Of a stretch of 13,302 nt of DNA, positions 1-5,669 are shown one piece after another. Within the stretch, counting starts at the first letter, position 1. Each line of letters begins with the position of its first letter. A program made the translations under genes and the position numbers. Origin of the DNA: Caryophanales bacterium UBA4100 (GTDB lineage Bacteria > Bacillota > Bacilli > Paenibacillales > UBA4045); assembly GCA_002383285.1 (NCBI GenBank), contig DFXU01000029.1:10378-23679 (forward strand), given 5' to 3'. The notes beneath the pieces were generated by a model that was given only the letters and a program-made list of their open reading frames with translations, was not told the origin of the DNA and ran no database searches.

Positions 1-28
1 AGACCCCCACTCTAGAATGCACTATAGC

Positions 29-544
29 TTAGAAGAACAATAATCCGCAAAGAGCTCCAACAGCAATTGCTACTCCATAAGGAGTACCTTCCGAAGGAAA
101 GGTTCCACGGAAATCTATCGGCACAATAATACCATTCTTTAATCCGTATATTAGATAAGCAATTATTTTTATTCGGTTAAGACAACCCTTACGAAATACT
201 AGAACAAGTACCGCTAACACAGCTCCAATTATAGCCATATAGACTGCGGCGACTAGAACGAAAATTGTGCCTTTAAATGCCCCAACCATAGCTAGCAGCT
301 TAACGTCTCCCGCCCCCATCCCCCCTAAGAGATACGGTATGAGAAGCAGACCCAAGCCAACTGCGAATCCAGCAAGCGCTTCGAGGGCACCACTTATTCC
401 AGAAGACGATATTTGGAAAACAAATGCAAAGATAATACCAGGAAAAACAACAAAATTATAAATTTTCCTACTCCTTATATCCGTAATTACGCTGATGATC
501 AAGGCTATAGACAGCGTTATTATTGATAGAATTCCAATGTCCAT
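29..544 (-). CDS. A24 family prepilin peptidase (TadV/CpaA-like)
   Basis: Membrane aspartyl protease that removes the short leader of Flp/type IV-like prepilins at the cytoplasmic face. The 171-residue protein is strongly hydrophobic, with about five or six membrane segments. It carries both aspartates of the family: Asp22 in the cytoplasmic motif TDIRSRKIYN and Asp80 in GAGD (residues 77-80), which is the GxGD signature. It lacks the N-terminal methyltransferase domain and zinc-binding Cys pairs of PilD, so it matches the small TadV/CpaA subgroup. The ATG at 544 follows an AAGGTGG-like ribosome site. It lies 86 bp downstream of the Flp-pilin gene, its likely substrate, with a terminator in between. 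The family is clear; I cannot see whether further tad genes follow because the window ends 28 bases past the stop. Confidence 0.93.
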   Translation of the reverse strand: MDIGILSIITLSIALIISVITDIRSRKIYNFVVFPGIIFAFVFQISSSGISGALEALAGFAVGLGLLLIPYLLGGMGAGDVKLLAMVGAFKGTIFVLVAAVYMAIIGAVLAVLVLVFRKGCLNRIKIIAYLIYGLKNGIIVPIDFRGTFPSEGTPYGVAIAVGALCGLLFF

Positions 545-571
545 CTGATCATCAACCCACCTTCGAGGATT

Positions 572-606
572 AAAAAAGGGTCGTACGTTCGAAAACGTAT
601 GACCCC
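572..606 (-). terminator. Intrinsic terminator between pilin and prepilin peptidase genes
   Basis: Read on the minus strand, GGGTCATACGTT and AACGTACGACCC form a 12-bp stem with one A-C mismatch, closed by a UUCG loop and followed at once by six T residues. It sits 25 nt after the pilin stop and 27 nt before the peptidase start. It should end most pilin transcripts and leave the peptidase to read-through or a separate promoter, giving much more pilin than peptidase. Confidence 0.85.
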
Positions 607-630
607 TTGCTTGTTCTTCCCTTTATGGGT

Positions 631-807
631 CTATGGAGTGCGTGTTGTGAGGGCAGTTTCAGCTAATTGGTAAAGTTCTACAATTTCATCCCTCAAAGTT
701 ACAATAACCGCAACTACAGCAATAGCAATAATTCCCAAAACCAATCCATACTCTGTCATGCCTTGACCCTTCTCTTCTACAACAAGACCTCTTAATTTGT
801 TCAACAT
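631..807 (-). CDS. Flp-type pilin (Tad pilus major subunit, 58 aa)
   Basis: Short structural pilin of the Tad/Flp class. The translation begins MLNKLRGLVVEEKGQGMTEY and continues as a hydrophobic stretch rich in Ile, Val and Ala (about residues 21-37), then a short polar tail ending TTRTP. Gly14 followed by Glu19-Tyr20 fits the Flp processing rule, cleavage after Gly with Glu at +5 and Tyr at +6, which gives a mature pilin of 44 residues. The ATG at 807 has a good ribosome site (AAAGGGGA, 8 nt upstream). It lies 20 bp after the DUF192 gene and is followed by a terminator and then the A24 prepilin peptidase, so substrate and processing enzyme are neighbours. Export, membrane insertion and polymerisation into a thin pilus are inferred from the family. 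Confidence 0.93.
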   Translation of the reverse strand: MLNKLRGLVVEEKGQGMTEYGLVLGIIAIAVVAVIVTLRDEIVELYQLAETALTTRTP

Positions 808-827
808 GATTCATTTCCCCTTTTCAT

Positions 828-1178
828 TCATATTTGGTGGTTCTGAAATTGAACTTCTTGTCCAATTTCGGTTTCTGTTTCAGAAATGATCCCAATGGGT
901 AGTTCTATAACAGAAGCTGCTTTACGGTGGATCCGACCAAATTTACCTGGTCTAACATTCTTTTCTACAGCAATCACCTTGTGGTTGCTATCGAGATACA
1001 ATACATCGATTGAATATCTCATGAAAAATGTATGTATCGACTGACATGGAAGTATGTGTAATGCTGCGCCCGGACTAAGTACTGAGGTAAACATTAATCC
1101 AATAAATCTCGACCAGAAGGTATCAGCCCGACGAACATCATTCGCAAGGACCTTTCCATTCAGCCGATTGATCAACAT
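828..1178 (-). CDS. DUF192 (UPF0127) family protein
   Basis: A 116-residue protein of the DUF192 family. The recognisable core is RFIGLMF (about residues 24-30), then ALHILPCQSIHTFFM, where His and Cys residues stand in the conserved strand, and the following SIDVLYLD. A second conserved part, IELPIG, is near the end. Many DUF192 proteins carry a signal peptide; this one starts directly with the domain, so it is probably cytoplasmic. The biochemical function of the family is not settled. The ATG at 1178 follows GGAGGTGA at a rather long 12-nt spacing; an upstream in-frame TTG is blocked by a stop. It is the first gene downstream of the c-di-GMP riboswitch and its terminator, and the Flp pilin gene follows after 20 bp. 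That suggests a pilus-linked role, which is inference only. Confidence 0.85.
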   Translation of the reverse strand: MLINRLNGKVLANDVRRADTFWSRFIGLMFTSVLSPGAALHILPCQSIHTFFMRYSIDVLYLDSNHKVIAVEKNVRPGKFGRIHRKAASVIELPIGIISETETEIGQEVQFQNHQI

Positions 1179-1204
1179 TACAATTTCAAGTCACCTCCAG
1201 TGCA

Positions 1205-1236
1205 TAACAAACCCCGCTTTTCACCGAAAGCGGGGT
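1205..1236 (-). terminator. Expression-platform terminator of the c-di-GMP riboswitch
   Basis: On the minus strand ACCCCGCTTT pairs perfectly with AAAGCGGGGT (10 bp, loop CGGTGA) and runs into TTTGTT. It lies about 30 nt after the aptamer and about 30 nt before the DUF192 start, so it decides whether the pilus genes are transcribed. Its left arm and loop contain CTTTCGGT, the exact complement of ACCGAAAG at the aptamer 3' edge (1266-1273). This shows it is a regulated rather than a simple terminator. Confidence 0.88.
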
Positions 1237-1262
1237 CACAAAGTAAATTACCTTTATCCCAT

Positions 1263-1366
1263 GCTCTTTCGGTAGCTGGCTGACATCATACGGTCTTCAT
1301 CCGTATTACAGTCCCTATAGCTTTGCGTCACTGACTTTCATCAGCTTTGCCTTTGTCGAGAAACAA
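1263..1366 (-). ncRNA. Cyclic di-GMP class I (GEMM) riboswitch aptamer
   Basis: Read on minus, the segment shows the GEMM-I landmarks in order. GGCAAAGC is at 1345-1352. A 6-bp hairpin capped by a GAAA tetraloop (GCTGAT-GAAA-GTCAGT) covers 1330-1345. The near-invariant GACGCAAAGC is at 1320-1329. A second arm, with ATACGG pairing to CCGTAT and GAC to GTC around an internal loop that would receive the tetraloop, covers about 1283-1315. CAGCTACCG closes it at 1271-1279. A weak P1 can be drawn between GTTGTTTC (1359-1366) and GAAAGAGC (1263-1270). A perfect 6-bp alternative hairpin (AAACAA with TTGTTT, 1361-1378) would compete for the 5' strand of P1. The ligand is inferred from the motif family. 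I saw no convincing -35/-10 pair upstream. Confidence 0.92.
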
Positions 1367-1424
1367 CGAAGTTTGTTTGATCGTCCTTTACAATTCACAT
1401 CTTACAAGCGTTTAGCCACATTAG

Positions 1425-1438
1425 CTATTGGCCAATAG
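1425..1438. promoter_or_regulatory. Perfect 14-bp palindrome, possible operator
   Basis: CTATTGGCCAATAG is a perfect uninterrupted palindrome. It sits about 60 bp upstream of the riboswitch aptamer and about 80 bp past the previous operon's terminator, where the promoter of the pilus transcript should lie. With no loop bases it makes a poor RNA hairpin and a better dimeric protein site. Which factor would bind is unknown. Confidence 0.35.
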
Positions 1439-1516
1439 TCGCGATTTCTGAATATTCCGCTTATGGTTCTCGTTACCTACCCATGATTTGTTGAGGATAC
1501 AGCTTCCAGATAAACC

Positions 1517-1560
1517 AAAAAAACCGACCTAAATGCCATTAGGGCTATTCAGGACGGTTA
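1517..1560 (-). terminator. Intrinsic terminator of the 1593-6412 operon
   Basis: On minus, AACCG pairs with CGGTT, followed after a U-U mismatch by CCTGAAT with ATTTAGG, and after a bulge by GCC with GGC. A run of seven T residues follows. It lies about 30 nt after the DUF1450 stop and ends the long upstream transcription unit before the riboswitch-controlled one begins. Confidence 0.88.
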
Positions 1561-1592
1561 TTCGGTGATTAATCAAACCATAAATCCAAAGC

Positions 1593-1814
1593 TTATTTTA
1601 CATACTTTTGAGCCTTCTCTATGACCTCGTCTTCTGTTACTCCAGTCACGTATCGACCATTAATGAAAATAAAGGCAAACCGAGAGCAGGGACCACAGTA
1701 GGACTTGCAACCTACCTTGACCTCTGCGTCTGGAGCGATCTTTTCTAACCTTGCAAGCGTTGTTCTCATCTTCATATGCCGACATTTATCACAAATTCGT
1801 ATATCATTAGCCAT
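1593..1814 (-). CDS. DUF1450 (YuzB-like) small cysteine protein
   Basis: A 73-residue soluble protein of the DUF1450 type. The core GCKSYCGPC (residues 35-43), followed by FAFIFINGRYVTGVTEDEVIEKA, matches the family's conserved CxxxCxxC plus NG..V.G.T.eE pattern and suggests a thioredoxin-like or ferredoxin-like fold. An additional CDKC pair at residues 8-11 makes five cysteines (8, 11, 36, 40, 43), enough to hold a metal or Fe-S cluster or to act in thiol chemistry; neither is proven. The start at 1814 lies 3 bp after the stop of the HesB-like gene (TAATCAATG), so the two are probably translationally coupled. It is the last gene before the terminator at 1517-1560. The exact molecular function is unknown. 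Confidence 0.8.
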   Translation of the reverse strand: MANDIRICDKCRHMKMRTTLARLEKIAPDAEVKVGCKSYCGPCSRFAFIFINGRYVTGVTEDEVIEKAQKYVK

Positions 1815-1817
1815 TGA

Positions 1818-2120
1818 TTAGTGATCACCCGTATTGCCCTTGGAAGGATTCGTGATCACAAACCCCTCCTCTGGTAAGAATAGGTAATCAATCTTAACCC
1901 CATCTAATAAAGGCTGGTCTTTCGCTAAGATAACTTCGATATCCTTGTCGGTCATAATAACCTCATCTTGTTCAGTGGGCTCGTCCAATTCCAGGCCATA
2001 ATGAGCATGATCACCATGAGAATGTGTAATGATCACTCTTAGCTTCATGTCCTTATTATCTTCTTCAGCCAATTCCTTCAACAGGACCTTGGCAGCACTT
2101 CTTGTGATTTTACAATTCAT
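1818..2120 (-). CDS. HesB/YneR-like (IscA-fold) family protein
   Basis: A 100-residue protein resembling the HesB/YadR/YfhF (Fe-S biosynthesis domain) family: ITRSAAKVLLKEL at the start, LRVIITHSHGDHAHYGLELDEP in the middle, then a beta-rich part (VIMTDKDIEVILAKDQPLLDGVKIDYLF) and GFVITNP near the end. True IscA proteins have three conserved cysteines, two of them in a C-terminal CGCG-type motif. Here only Cys3 exists and the C-terminal pair is absent, so classical cluster scaffolding is unlikely. The His-rich HSHGDHAH is notable but not enough to call metal binding. I place the start at the ATG at 2120, with GGAG 10 nt upstream; a GTG at 2129 lies too close to that site. It is coupled to the DUF1450 gene. 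Confidence 0.72.
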   Translation of the reverse strand: MNCKITRSAAKVLLKELAEEDNKDMKLRVIITHSHGDHAHYGLELDEPTEQDEVIMTDKDIEVILAKDQPLLDGVKIDYLFLPEEGFVITNPSKGNTGDH

Positions 2121-2197
2121 TCTTCTCACGCTCCGTCATCGTAGTAGTTTCTATTCGTTATTGTATGAAATAATCGTAAGCAAGTCCAGAATATAAG

Positions 2198-3112
2198 TTA
2201 GTCCGATAGGGAACATAAGCTAAGTCCGAGCACTAATATTGTCCGTGCTTCCTCATATATATCATAGAATTGTCCAATAGGCAGCGGATTACTGCCAAAT
2301 CCAACCTCAACTGTAAAGCCAGGCCGTCTGAATTCTTGGATAAACCAATCCTTATAGCCCGCATCACTGTCCGTTAGCTTTACTGCTTTATATCCACTAA
2401 CGGCAGCAAGCTGTTCCGCGATCCAGCAAGCTCGAATAGGCTCATAATCACGATAATTCCAATATATTTCTCTTCCTTGGGTATGTAGAGCAATCACAAG
2501 ATGAAAGTTGTTATGCTTCGTGAAATCAGCAAGCGCAACTGCCTCAGGCTCGGATAATGGTGCTTCACCTGGGTAATCTCTGGGTCCTGGGCCAGTTGGA
2601 TTTCTTCGAAGCGTCTCTATCTCCCAGTGTGCGGGAAATTGATCATTCAGATCAACGCCACGGATGTTCGATTTCCATTGTGAATAGTCGCATGAGCTTT
2701 CGTTCCATTGCATTAATAATTCATAGAATGGATGACTCTCATTCACTCCATATTGGACAAGATCGACACCATCCGGATTTACCATGGGAACCATATATAA
2801 CGTCGTCCGCCTGAATAAATCTATTGCACGCCTATCAAGTATGAATGAATCTGTACGAATTGCATTCCCATATTCCTCTAGAAAAACCAACGCAATTAAG
2901 CTTGTAATCCATTCATTAGCATGAAAGGCGGCATTATAATGAATTCTCACATCCCCGGTCCCTATCTGTATGGCAGGGATTGGCTTCCCCATCACACTCT
3001 CACCGATATATGATAGCTGGAGAAAGGGATTGGCACTACACAGCCTGTTAAGATCCACTATCATCTTATCATACCCATAGTCATCCACGATTGAAACAAT
3101 TCGTCCGCTCAC
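2198..3112 (-). CDS. M14 family zinc peptidase, gamma-D-glutamyl-diamino acid endopeptidase-like
   Basis: Zinc carboxypeptidase-fold enzyme of 304 residues. The zinc ligands are visible as His64 and Glu67 in HANEW and His210 in ALHTQG. The general base is Glu269 in FTVEVGFG. VPMVNPDGVDL (108-118) and RGVDLNDQFP (151-160) are the usual substrate-side loops. In the second loop the Arg of the usual NRNF (which binds a free C-terminal carboxylate) is replaced by Asp, as I recall for the bacterial enzymes that cut the gamma-D-Glu-diaminopimelate bond of muropeptides. No signal peptide and no LysM repeats are present, so a cytoplasmic role in peptide recycling or sporulation is likely. It starts with GTG at 3112 after a strong GGAGGGG site that lies next to an 8-bp inverted repeat. 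Family call firm; exact substrate inferred. Confidence 0.85.
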   Translation of the reverse strand: MSGRIVSIVDDYGYDKMIVDLNRLCSANPFLQLSYIGESVMGKPIPAIQIGTGDVRIHYNAAFHANEWITSLIALVFLEEYGNAIRTDSFILDRRAIDLFRRTTLYMVPMVNPDGVDLVQYGVNESHPFYELLMQWNESSCDYSQWKSNIRGVDLNDQFPAHWEIETLRRNPTGPGPRDYPGEAPLSEPEAVALADFTKHNNFHLVIALHTQGREIYWNYRDYEPIRACWIAEQLAAVSGYKAVKLTDSDAGYKDWFIQEFRRPGFTVEVGFGSNPLPIGQFYDIYEEARTILVLGLSLCSLSD

Positions 3113-3115
3113 TTC

Positions 3116-3158
3116 TTCCCCTCCACTTGTAGGTATATTACATAACTATGAGTGGAGG
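3116..3158 (-). promoter_or_regulatory. Inverted repeat that can pair with the M14 gene's ribosome site
   Basis: On the minus transcript CCTCCACT (3151-3158) is perfectly complementary to AGTGGAGG (3120-3127). The right-hand copy runs straight into the GGAGGGG ribosome site of the GTG start at 3112. The loop is 23 nt and contains a small CATA/TATG hairpin. Pairing would hide the Shine-Dalgarno. There is no T-run, so it is not a terminator. Function is inference. Confidence 0.4.
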
Positions 3159-3166
3159 TTAGTACC

Positions 3167-3514
3167 TTATGACTCGGGGAGTGCCTTAGATACAGCTATA
3201 GCTTGCTCTAGAAAATGCTCGATTTCCTCACGCGTCTTACGCAATTTACTAACAAAACGCACTAGCTCCTGTCCACGTCGGAATACAATAAAGCTAGGAA
3301 TCCCAAGAATATTCAGCTGTTCACATAGATCCGGGAAATTGTCACGATCTAGCTCAACGAATTCGAGTTGATTCTCAAACTTAGCCTGTACCTCGGGCAT
3401 AAAAGGATCGATAAAGCGGCAATCCTTACACCAAGCAGCCTTGAATACAGCTACTGTTGGTTTATCCTCAAGGATAGCAGCTTGGAACTGGTCTTCAGAT
3501 ATAATTGATCTCAT
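3167..3514 (-). CDS. Thioredoxin-like family protein (CKDC)
   Basis: A thioredoxin-fold protein of 115 residues from the chosen start. It has the active-site motif AWCKDC in place of WCGPC, followed by FIDPFMPEVQAKF, the partner strand FVELDRDNFP and the conserved cis-proline segment GIPSFIVFRRGQEL. No signal peptide or membrane anchor is seen, so it acts in the cytosol, presumably as a disulfide reductase or a dedicated redox partner. Two starts are possible. The ATG at 3514 has AAAGGAAG 8 nt upstream and gives the more usual N-terminus MRSIISEDQF. The ATG at 3538 directly abuts the TAA of the flippase gene with a weaker GAGG and would add eight residues. It sits between the flippase and the M14 peptidase in one unit. 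Confidence 0.85.
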   Translation of the reverse strand: MRSIISEDQFQAAILEDKPTVAVFKAAWCKDCRFIDPFMPEVQAKFENQLEFVELDRDNFPDLCEQLNILGIPSFIVFRRGQELVRFVSKLRKTREEIEHFLEQAIAVSKALPES

Positions 3515-3538
3515 ATCACTCTTCCTTTCACATATCAT

Positions 3539-5161
3539 TTATTCGCCTCGAACAAATTTCTTACTCAGCTTCTGAAGTGGTCCTGGCAGCATGAGCACCT
3601 CAGTTTTCCTAATTATACGGAAGAGGAACAATAAGCCCAAATATGCTACGCCTGATAAACTACCTACTATGAAAGCCTGGAGCATAAACTCCAGAATTCG
3701 GGAAAATCCCTGTACGTAGGATCTAACGATCCAATCTGTACCAAATCCTATACCTAAGCTTATAACTATAGTCGCAATAAGTCCAATCCAACGACGACCT
3801 AACAAGGTTATCTTCATCGACCTATATACTACCATAAGATTTAGCCCCATTATTACAGCAAAACATAGTATAGTCGAAGTCAGAACACCATACATCCCCA
3901 TGAATGGAGTGAGCAGGAACAATCCAGCAATCTTAACTCCAATCCCAATATAAACGTGCACTGCAGCTAGCTTCATCTTACCAATTCCATTCAGTATCGA
4001 TGAGGTTGTCATCATGACAATCTGTAGCATAGCCGCTGCTGTAAGCAGGATAATAATATCCGTACCTTTCGTATCCGCGAATATGAATCCATTCAGTGGC
4101 CTTGCAGCTGTTATCATCGTTATAACAATACCCAGTCCGATAACGATGGACAGCCAGATAACCTGAGATGCGCGGCGTCCTACCTCATTATGATCTAGAC
4201 GTGCATATGCCGAAGAGATAATCGGCAATACGGTTTGACTAACTGCAATGGACAGAATTATGGGAATACCCGCTAAGGATTGGGCTCGTCCAGTTAATAA
4301 ACCTAATGAAATTGTGGCTTCCTCATGACCGATATCTCCCGTTAATAGTGGAATGACAGTTGATGAATCGAGCAGGTTAACAATAGGTACAGCTAGTGCT
4401 GCTAAAGTGATGGGAATTGAATTCGCAAATATTAATTTATAAGTTTGGAGCAGTGTTACAGCGCTCTTAGCTTTGCTAATTTGCCTTCCAGGTAGAGATG
4501 CTACCCCGACAGCACTGGTATCCGACAATCTCATTCGACGAGCATACCAAAGCATAACTATAAAAGCTCCAATACTACCCATTACACCACCGAAGGATGC
4601 ACCTGCAACTGCCCATTCTAGTTCATAACCCAGCTTCAGCGCGAGGTAAGCTAGGAACACAGCTGTAATTACCCGTGCAATCTGTTCAATGACTTGTGAT
4701 AATCCCCCTGCAAGCATAAACTGAAGTCCTTGAAAGTATCCACGCATGATCGCGATTATTGGAAACAGCAGCAACGCTGGTGCAAGAGCCCGAATAGCAA
4801 GAGCAGAATCTGGATTGCCATTATAGTCTGCATAGAGTGGTGCGCCCACGAATAGCAGCAATGTCATAATAACTCCCGCAACAATTGCGAATCCAATTGC
4901 TGCTCGGTATACTCGTCTGGCTTCCTCTATCCGACCAAGCTCAACCCTCTCAGAAATTAGCTTACTAAGTGCACTCGGTATACCTGCAGTGGCAATAATT
5001 AGTAATACAAAATAAATATTATAGGCAATCCCATAGGTCGCCATTCCTGCATCACCTAATAGATGCTTTAGCGGTATTCGTTGAACGACTCCGAGTGCAC
5101 GAGCAACCAAGGCTGCAGCTGCAAGAATGAGGGTGCCTTTTAATAATGTATCTTTGTTCAT
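3539..5161 (-). CDS. MurJ/SpoVB/YtgP-like polysaccharide (lipid II-type) flippase
   Basis: A 540-residue polytopic membrane protein of the MOP superfamily, with roughly 14 hydrophobic segments and a length close to B. subtilis YtgP (MurJ). Family hallmarks are the N-terminal LLKGTLILAAAALVARALGVVQRIPL, the loop LLGDAGMATYGIAYNIY, GIPSALSKLISE (about residues 61-72), and MRGYFQGLQFMLAGGLSQVIEQIARV in the third to fourth transmembrane region. These proteins move lipid-linked wall precursors to the outer face. The B. subtilis paralogues YtgP and SpoVB serve vegetative growth and spore cortex respectively, and I cannot tell by eye which this corresponds to. It follows the DUF456 gene by 25 bp and its stop TAA abuts a possible start of the thioredoxin-like gene, so it is clearly part of an operon. 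Confidence 0.88.
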   Translation of the reverse strand: MNKDTLLKGTLILAAAALVARALGVVQRIPLKHLLGDAGMATYGIAYNIYFVLLIIATAGIPSALSKLISERVELGRIEEARRVYRAAIGFAIVAGVIMTLLLFVGAPLYADYNGNPDSALAIRALAPALLLFPIIAIMRGYFQGLQFMLAGGLSQVIEQIARVITAVFLAYLALKLGYELEWAVAGASFGGVMGSIGAFIVMLWYARRMRLSDTSAVGVASLPGRQISKAKSAVTLLQTYKLIFANSIPITLAALAVPIVNLLDSSTVIPLLTGDIGHEEATISLGLLTGRAQSLAGIPIILSIAVSQTVLPIISSAYARLDHNEVGRRASQVIWLSIVIGLGIVITMITAARPLNGFIFADTKGTDIIILLTAAAMLQIVMMTTSSILNGIGKMKLAAVHVYIGIGVKIAGLFLLTPFMGMYGVLTSTILCFAVIMGLNLMVVYRSMKITLLGRRWIGLIATIVISLGIGFGTDWIVRSYVQGFSRILEFMLQAFIVGSLSGVAYLGLLFLFRIIRKTEVLMLPGPLQKLSKKFVRGE

Positions 5162-5186
5162 CTGAATTGCACCGAACCTTTCATAA

Positions 5187-5669
5187 CTACAAAAGCCATA
5201 TGATCAGGATAACAATCATAATCAACTGCAGCATTATTTTCATTATTGTTGAAGAGAAGAATCCGATTAATGCACCTACCGATGCCTTCAATGCCTGCCT
5301 AGGTGTTGAACCAATAATAAGCTCACCGATAAATGCTCCCAAGAAGGGACCAATAATTAAACCCGCAACTGGAATAGCGAAGGGACCAATAATAATTCCT
5401 ATGGTACTGCCTATGATCGACGCCCGAGATCCACCAAATTTCTTCACACCGTAAGCGCCTACCGCATAATCAGCAACAATAATGACTAAGAGGATCACAG
5501 TCTGAATGAACCAAAACCAGAAGCCGAATTCCTCAAAGCTGAAGAAAAGCCCATAAACAAAAAATGCGCCATAGATCGCGAATACACCCGGTAATACCGG
5601 ATATACAGCACCAATCATGCCAATAACCAGTAACGCAATAACAATTAACCACCCAATAATCTCTATCAC
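5187..5669 (-). CDS. DUF456 domain membrane protein
   Basis: A 160-residue, very hydrophobic protein with about four to five membrane segments, rich in Gly-x-x-x-Gly spacing. It matches the DUF456 family: GMIGAVYPVLPGVFAIYGAFFVYGLF at the start, then ADYAVGAYGVKKFGGSRASIIGSTIG, GLIIGPFLGAFIGELIIG and a closing hydrophobic helix. The function of this family is not known; the glycine zippers suggest helix packing or oligomerisation in the membrane. Its ATG overlaps the stop of the HAD phosphatase gene (ATGA), so it is translationally coupled to it, and the flippase gene follows after 25 bp. Confidence 0.87.
   Translation of the reverse strand: MIEIIGWLIVIALLVIGMIGAVYPVLPGVFAIYGAFFVYGLFFSFEEFGFWFWFIQTVILLVIIVADYAVGAYGVKKFGGSRASIIGSTIGIIIGPFAIPVAGLIIGPFLGAFIGELIIGSTPRQALKASVGALIGFFSSTIMKIMLQLIMIVILIIWLL

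Larger units (their letters stand above)
1179..1592. other. Long intergenic control region upstream of the pilus genes
   Basis: This 414-bp stretch holds no gene. From right to left it contains the terminator of the upstream operon (1517-1560), about 75 bp with no recognised signal, a perfect 14-bp palindrome (1425-1438), the GEMM-I aptamer (1263-1366), the regulated terminator (1205-1236) and the ribosome site GGAGGTGA (about 1191-1198). The promoter of the pilus genes must lie between about 1380 and 1516, but no good sigma-A or alternative-sigma match stands out by eye. Confidence 0.75.

Noticed and set aside
1439..1511. Possible second riboswitch or small RNA between the terminator and the palindrome
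   Set aside because: No known aptamer core, no strong stem series and no terminator of its own could be seen by eye.
5146..5454. Plus-strand open frame opposite the DUF456 gene
   Set aside because: Low-complexity product rich in Pro and Ile that mirrors the Gly/Ile-rich membrane protein on the other strand; no ribosome site.
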